NCBI GenBank assembly: GCA_910585375.1
Contig: CAJUCZ010000003.1
Coordinates: 1-64,000, forward strand
Reading direction: 5' to 3'
DNA: 64,000 nt
From: an uncultured Alphaproteobacteria bacterium
GTDB taxonomy: Bacteria; Pseudomonadota; Alphaproteobacteria; RF32; CAG-239
A program made the translations under genes and the position numbers. Shown in pieces: positions 62,255 to 64,000 of this stretch. Below the pieces are notes generated by a model that saw only the letters and a program-made list of their open reading frames with translations, did not search any database and was not told the DNA's origin. The first letter of the stretch is position 1. Each line of letters opens with the position of its first letter.

Positions 62255-62296
62255 TTCAAGCTTAGGCTTGAAAAAGTAATAATTTCTATCTATAAT
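62255..62296 (+). promoter_or_regulatory. ssrA promoter, with an overlapping palindrome
   Basis: TTGAAA (62268-62273) and TATAAT (62291-62296) with a 17-base spacer, about ten bases before the tmRNA. The palindrome TTCAAGC/GCTTGAA (62255-62272) overlaps the -35 box. Confidence 0.75.
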
Positions 62297-62309
62297 ATAT
62301 TTTGTCAGG

Positions 62310-62657
62310 CAACTGACTATGACACTAGAGGCGGTATGAAATAGGCTTTTTGGACCTGGGGGCAGTACCCAGCACCTCCACCAATTTTTTACGCAACTTT
62401 CCAGCCGGCACACCAGCAGCCCATAGAGCGGCTTTTACGGGGGTGAAACAGGGTAGACAGGAAGTAATAAAGATACTTATATTATAGCTGTGTCCGGTGA
62501 GATACCACCGTTATCGGTTCAAAATAAATGAATGCAAACGATAACTTTGCACCTGTTGCTGTAGCTGCTTAATAGCAAGGCAACGAACATAAATCCTTGT
62601 AGCTTTGGTTAGTTATAAGTGGGGTCTGAGCCACCTAGCAACAGAACGGCTCGTTTT
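62310..62657 (+). ncRNA. ssrA: Permuted two-piece tmRNA
   Basis: tmRNA rescues stalled ribosomes and tags unfinished proteins for proteolysis. Here the parts are permuted, as in alphaproteobacteria: the acceptor piece, ending CAGCACCTCCACCA (62371-62384), comes first, then a short linker removed by processing, then the coding piece starting GGGGGTG (62439), which pairs with CACCTCC. The tag frame reads ANDNFAPVAVAA and a stop at 62534-62572. A final stem GAGCC/GGCTC with TTTTT (to 62657) ends the transcript. Exact ends are estimates. Confidence 0.93.
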
Positions 62658-62686
62658 TATAAAAACAAAATGCGGGATAACAGGAT

Positions 62687-63178
62687 ATGCAAACATACTT
62701 AACCGAAATTAACTATGATAAGCTTATTGAAAAATCTTTGAAAAATGTCGTTATTGAAGCGCTGAAAATCGCAGAAGACCAAGGTCTTCCGGGAGAAAAC
62801 CACTTTTACATCACGTTTAAGACCAATCATCCGCAAACTAAAATATCGGCACAATTAAAAAGCCAATATCCCGAAGAAATGACCATTGTTCTGCAACACC
62901 AGTTTTCCAATCTTCTGGTAGATAAAAATTCCTTTTGCGTTGATTTGAGCTTTGGCGGTATACCGCAAACGCTGACAATCCCATATGATGCCATTATCTA
63001 TTTTGCAGATCCTTATGCCAAATTCGGCCTGAGTTTCAACGAAGAAATCAACGGTAAACACGAAAATGATTCCGATTTGGCTTCCAACGGCGAAAGTTCT
63101 CAAACAACCACAGTCGAAAACAGAGAATCTTCCGCTCCGGCAAGGGTAATTTCAATTGATGCCTTCCGCAAAAAATAA
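62687..63178 (+). CDS. sspB: ClpXP adaptor SspB
   Basis: SspB binds the tmRNA tag and hands tagged proteins to ClpXP. The 163 residues have the alphaproteobacterial SspB pattern: KSLKNVVIEALKIAE, then GENHFYITFKTNHPQTKIS, a middle beta core, an Asn/Ser-rich linker (about 122-150) and a C-terminal VISIDAFRKK, which fits the ClpX-binding tail. The gene follows the tmRNA by 30 bases, so tag maker and tag reader are neighbours. Confidence 0.9.
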   Translation: MQTYLTEINYDKLIEKSLKNVVIEALKIAEDQGLPGENHFYITFKTNHPQTKISAQLKSQYPEEMTIVLQHQFSNLLVDKNSFCVDLSFGGIPQTLTIPYDAIIYFADPYAKFGLSFNEEINGKHENDSDLASNGESSQTTTVENRESSAPARVISIDAFRKK

Positions 63179-63180
63179 CC

Positions 63181-63387
63181 ATGAAAAAACTTTCAGTCAT
63201 TATTGCCAACCGGCACTCGACCAGCATATCCCTTGAACCGGAATTCATTGAAGAACTCCGCAACATTGCATCAAAAAGCAATATGACAATCAATGAGTTA
63301 ATTACCCAGATTGATTCGGAACGCCAACAGGAGAATTTATCCTCCGCCATTCGGGTTTACATTTTGAAGCAATTAAAAAACAGTTAA
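63181..63387 (+). CDS. Ribbon-helix-helix domain protein
   Basis: A 68-residue protein with HSTSISLEPEFIEELRNIASKSNMTINELITQID and NLSSAIRVYILKQL, the compact alphaproteobacterial ribbon-helix-helix family that occurs widely and is presumed to bind DNA. It begins two bases after sspB and so is part of the same transcript. Target unknown. Confidence 0.87.
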   Translation: MKKLSVIIANRHSTSISLEPEFIEELRNIASKSNMTINELITQIDSERQQENLSSAIRVYILKQLKNS

Positions 63388-63389
63388 AT

Positions 63390-63420
63390 AAAAAAATCCT
63401 CAATCCAGAGGATTTTTTTA
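63390..63420 (+). terminator. sspB-RHH operon terminator
   Basis: The stem AAAAAATCCTC/GAGGATTTTTT with the loop AATCCA is symmetrical and can act in both directions. It follows the RHH gene by two bases. Confidence 0.85.
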
Positions 63421-63474
63421 TTACATGCTTTACAGAAAACCCCGAACTTACTCGTGGATATCCATTATAAAGCT

Positions 63475-63647
63475 CATTTTTTTTATTCTCCTTTTTCCCT
63501 CCCCCTCCTTTCACCATTCTTCCCCTTCTTTTCTTTCTCACCACTTTTCCCCGCCCCTCAGACTACTCCTTCCTCCTTTCTAGCCAAAATCCCCTGTGCT
63601 TTTCCCACCCTGCTGTCCAAAATACCCACCTAACTTTTCATGAATAC
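63475..63647. repeat. Pyrimidine tract and inverted copy of 444-505
   Basis: 63475-63575 is a pyrimidine-rich tract (TTTTCCCTCCCCCTCC type) without a gene. 63580-63645 is the inverted copy, with few changes, of 444-505 next to the left-edge gene (it includes CACAGGGGATTTTGGCTA on one strand). Together with the coding sequences the two edges form a long inverted pair. Confidence 0.7.
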
Positions 63648-63676
63648 TTGACATTGGTATTTTATTGTGATATAGT
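63648..63676 (+). promoter_or_regulatory. Promoter of the right-edge Cys-rich gene
   Basis: TTGACA (63648-63653), a 17-base spacer and TATAGT (63671-63676), the same arrangement as for the gene at 18785-19885. The leader to the start codon is about 120 bases long and includes several short inverted repeats (for example GCGC-rich 63735-63785). Confidence 0.8.
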
Positions 63677-63799
63677 GGCACTAGTATTAACCATTCCGGG
63701 CACGCTGCTGTTCAGATAAAGAAAAGAGCAACGCGCAGGCTTTGGCACATTGTTGACAATTGTTCGCTGAGGCAAGCGCGCCTCGGGAGGAGACCGAAA

Positions 63800-64000
63800 A
63801 TGAAACACACTATGCTACACATGAAACTAAACTCTGCGGTATCAGCCTTGGCTGTGACCGCTGCTTTCTCGGTCCTCCTCCCGCCTTCCAACGCTTATTG
63901 CGGTATCTGCTTCTTACCCGACTGCGGAAATGAAATTCTTGCCGGCGGCGGCGATATCAATATGAACCTGAATGAAGACACTGAATGGTGTGAGAAGAAA
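63800..64000 (+). CDS. Cys-rich secreted protein, N-terminal part (runs off right edge)
   Basis: The first 67 codons are present. They read MKHTMLHMKLNSAVSALAVT and continue through a signal peptide to YCGICFLPDC and WCEKK, nearly identical to the left-edge gene but in the opposite orientation. The ATG has GGGAGGAG ten bases upstream. About ten of some 190 compared bases differ from the left copy, mostly in third positions, which suggests selection on the protein and a recent duplication. Function as for the left-edge gene. Confidence 0.82.
   Translation, partial: MKHTMLHMKLNSAVSALAVTAAFSVLLPPSNAYCGICFLPDCGNEILAGGGDINMNLNEDTEWCEKK

Noticed and set aside
1..64000. Terminal inverted repeats of a 63 kb transposon
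   Set aside because: The repeated sequences are parts of paralogous genes that continue outside the window, and the region between is mostly housekeeping. A duplicated gene family explains it better.

Overview
The window looks like a chromosome segment of an alphaproteobacterium. The evidence is a permuted two-piece tmRNA gene (tag reading ANDNFAPVAVAA) followed by an alphaproteobacterial-type SspB, a typical alphaproteobacterial ribbon-helix-helix protein, a catalytic/non-catalytic M16 peptidase pair, and a MutL with the endonuclease motif DQHA-x2-E-x4-E. I cannot name the species; the style suggests an uncultured, possibly host-associated Rhodospirillales-like bacterium.

Layout. 1-14.4 kb is housekeeping: fabI, a YihY-type membrane protein, recA, a DUF2157/GDYXXLXY pair, mutL, pgi, two M16 peptidases, a lipoprotein, lspA and mgtE. 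14.4-20 kb is a variable surface-protein locus built around a complete diversity-generating retroelement (DGR): reverse transcriptase, template repeat, Avd and a Cys-rich secreted target protein whose last codons carry the variable repeat. All 13 TR/VR differences fall on template adenines. A second large Cys-rich secreted protein lies next to it, and relatives sit truncated at both window edges in opposite orientation and as a fragment near 49 kb.

20-44 kb is a visibly AT-rich genomic island ending at a tRNA-Leu(GAG) gene beside a large serine recombinase. It carries a Fic protein, HipBA, an AbiL-like ATPase/RloB pair, a complete type II CBASS operon (patatin CapV, DncV-like CD-NTase, E1-E2 Cap2, JAB Cap3), two small serine recombinases (one Mpi-invertase-like), and a nine-gene co-directional cluster. 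That cluster contains a Ycf46-like AAA+ ATPase, a DUF1257 protein, a small radical SAM protein, two ankyrin proteins, a CYQIK-repeat secreted protein, a lipoprotein resembling a dead FtsI transpeptidase domain and proteins I do not recognise. It is the best candidate here for an undescribed system. Duplicated promoter/operator blocks without genes suggest lost toxin-antitoxin modules.

44-64 kb returns to housekeeping: DUF502, recJ, an OmpA-like lipoprotein, a DUF4065 protein, a DUF192 lipoprotein, ndk-DUF2066-AI-2E permease, pta-ackA, mfd, recG, dut, folA, ssrA and sspB. The last two act in one pathway, tagging stalled proteins and delivering them to ClpXP. The right edge again enters a Cys-rich surface-protein gene with its own consensus promoter.
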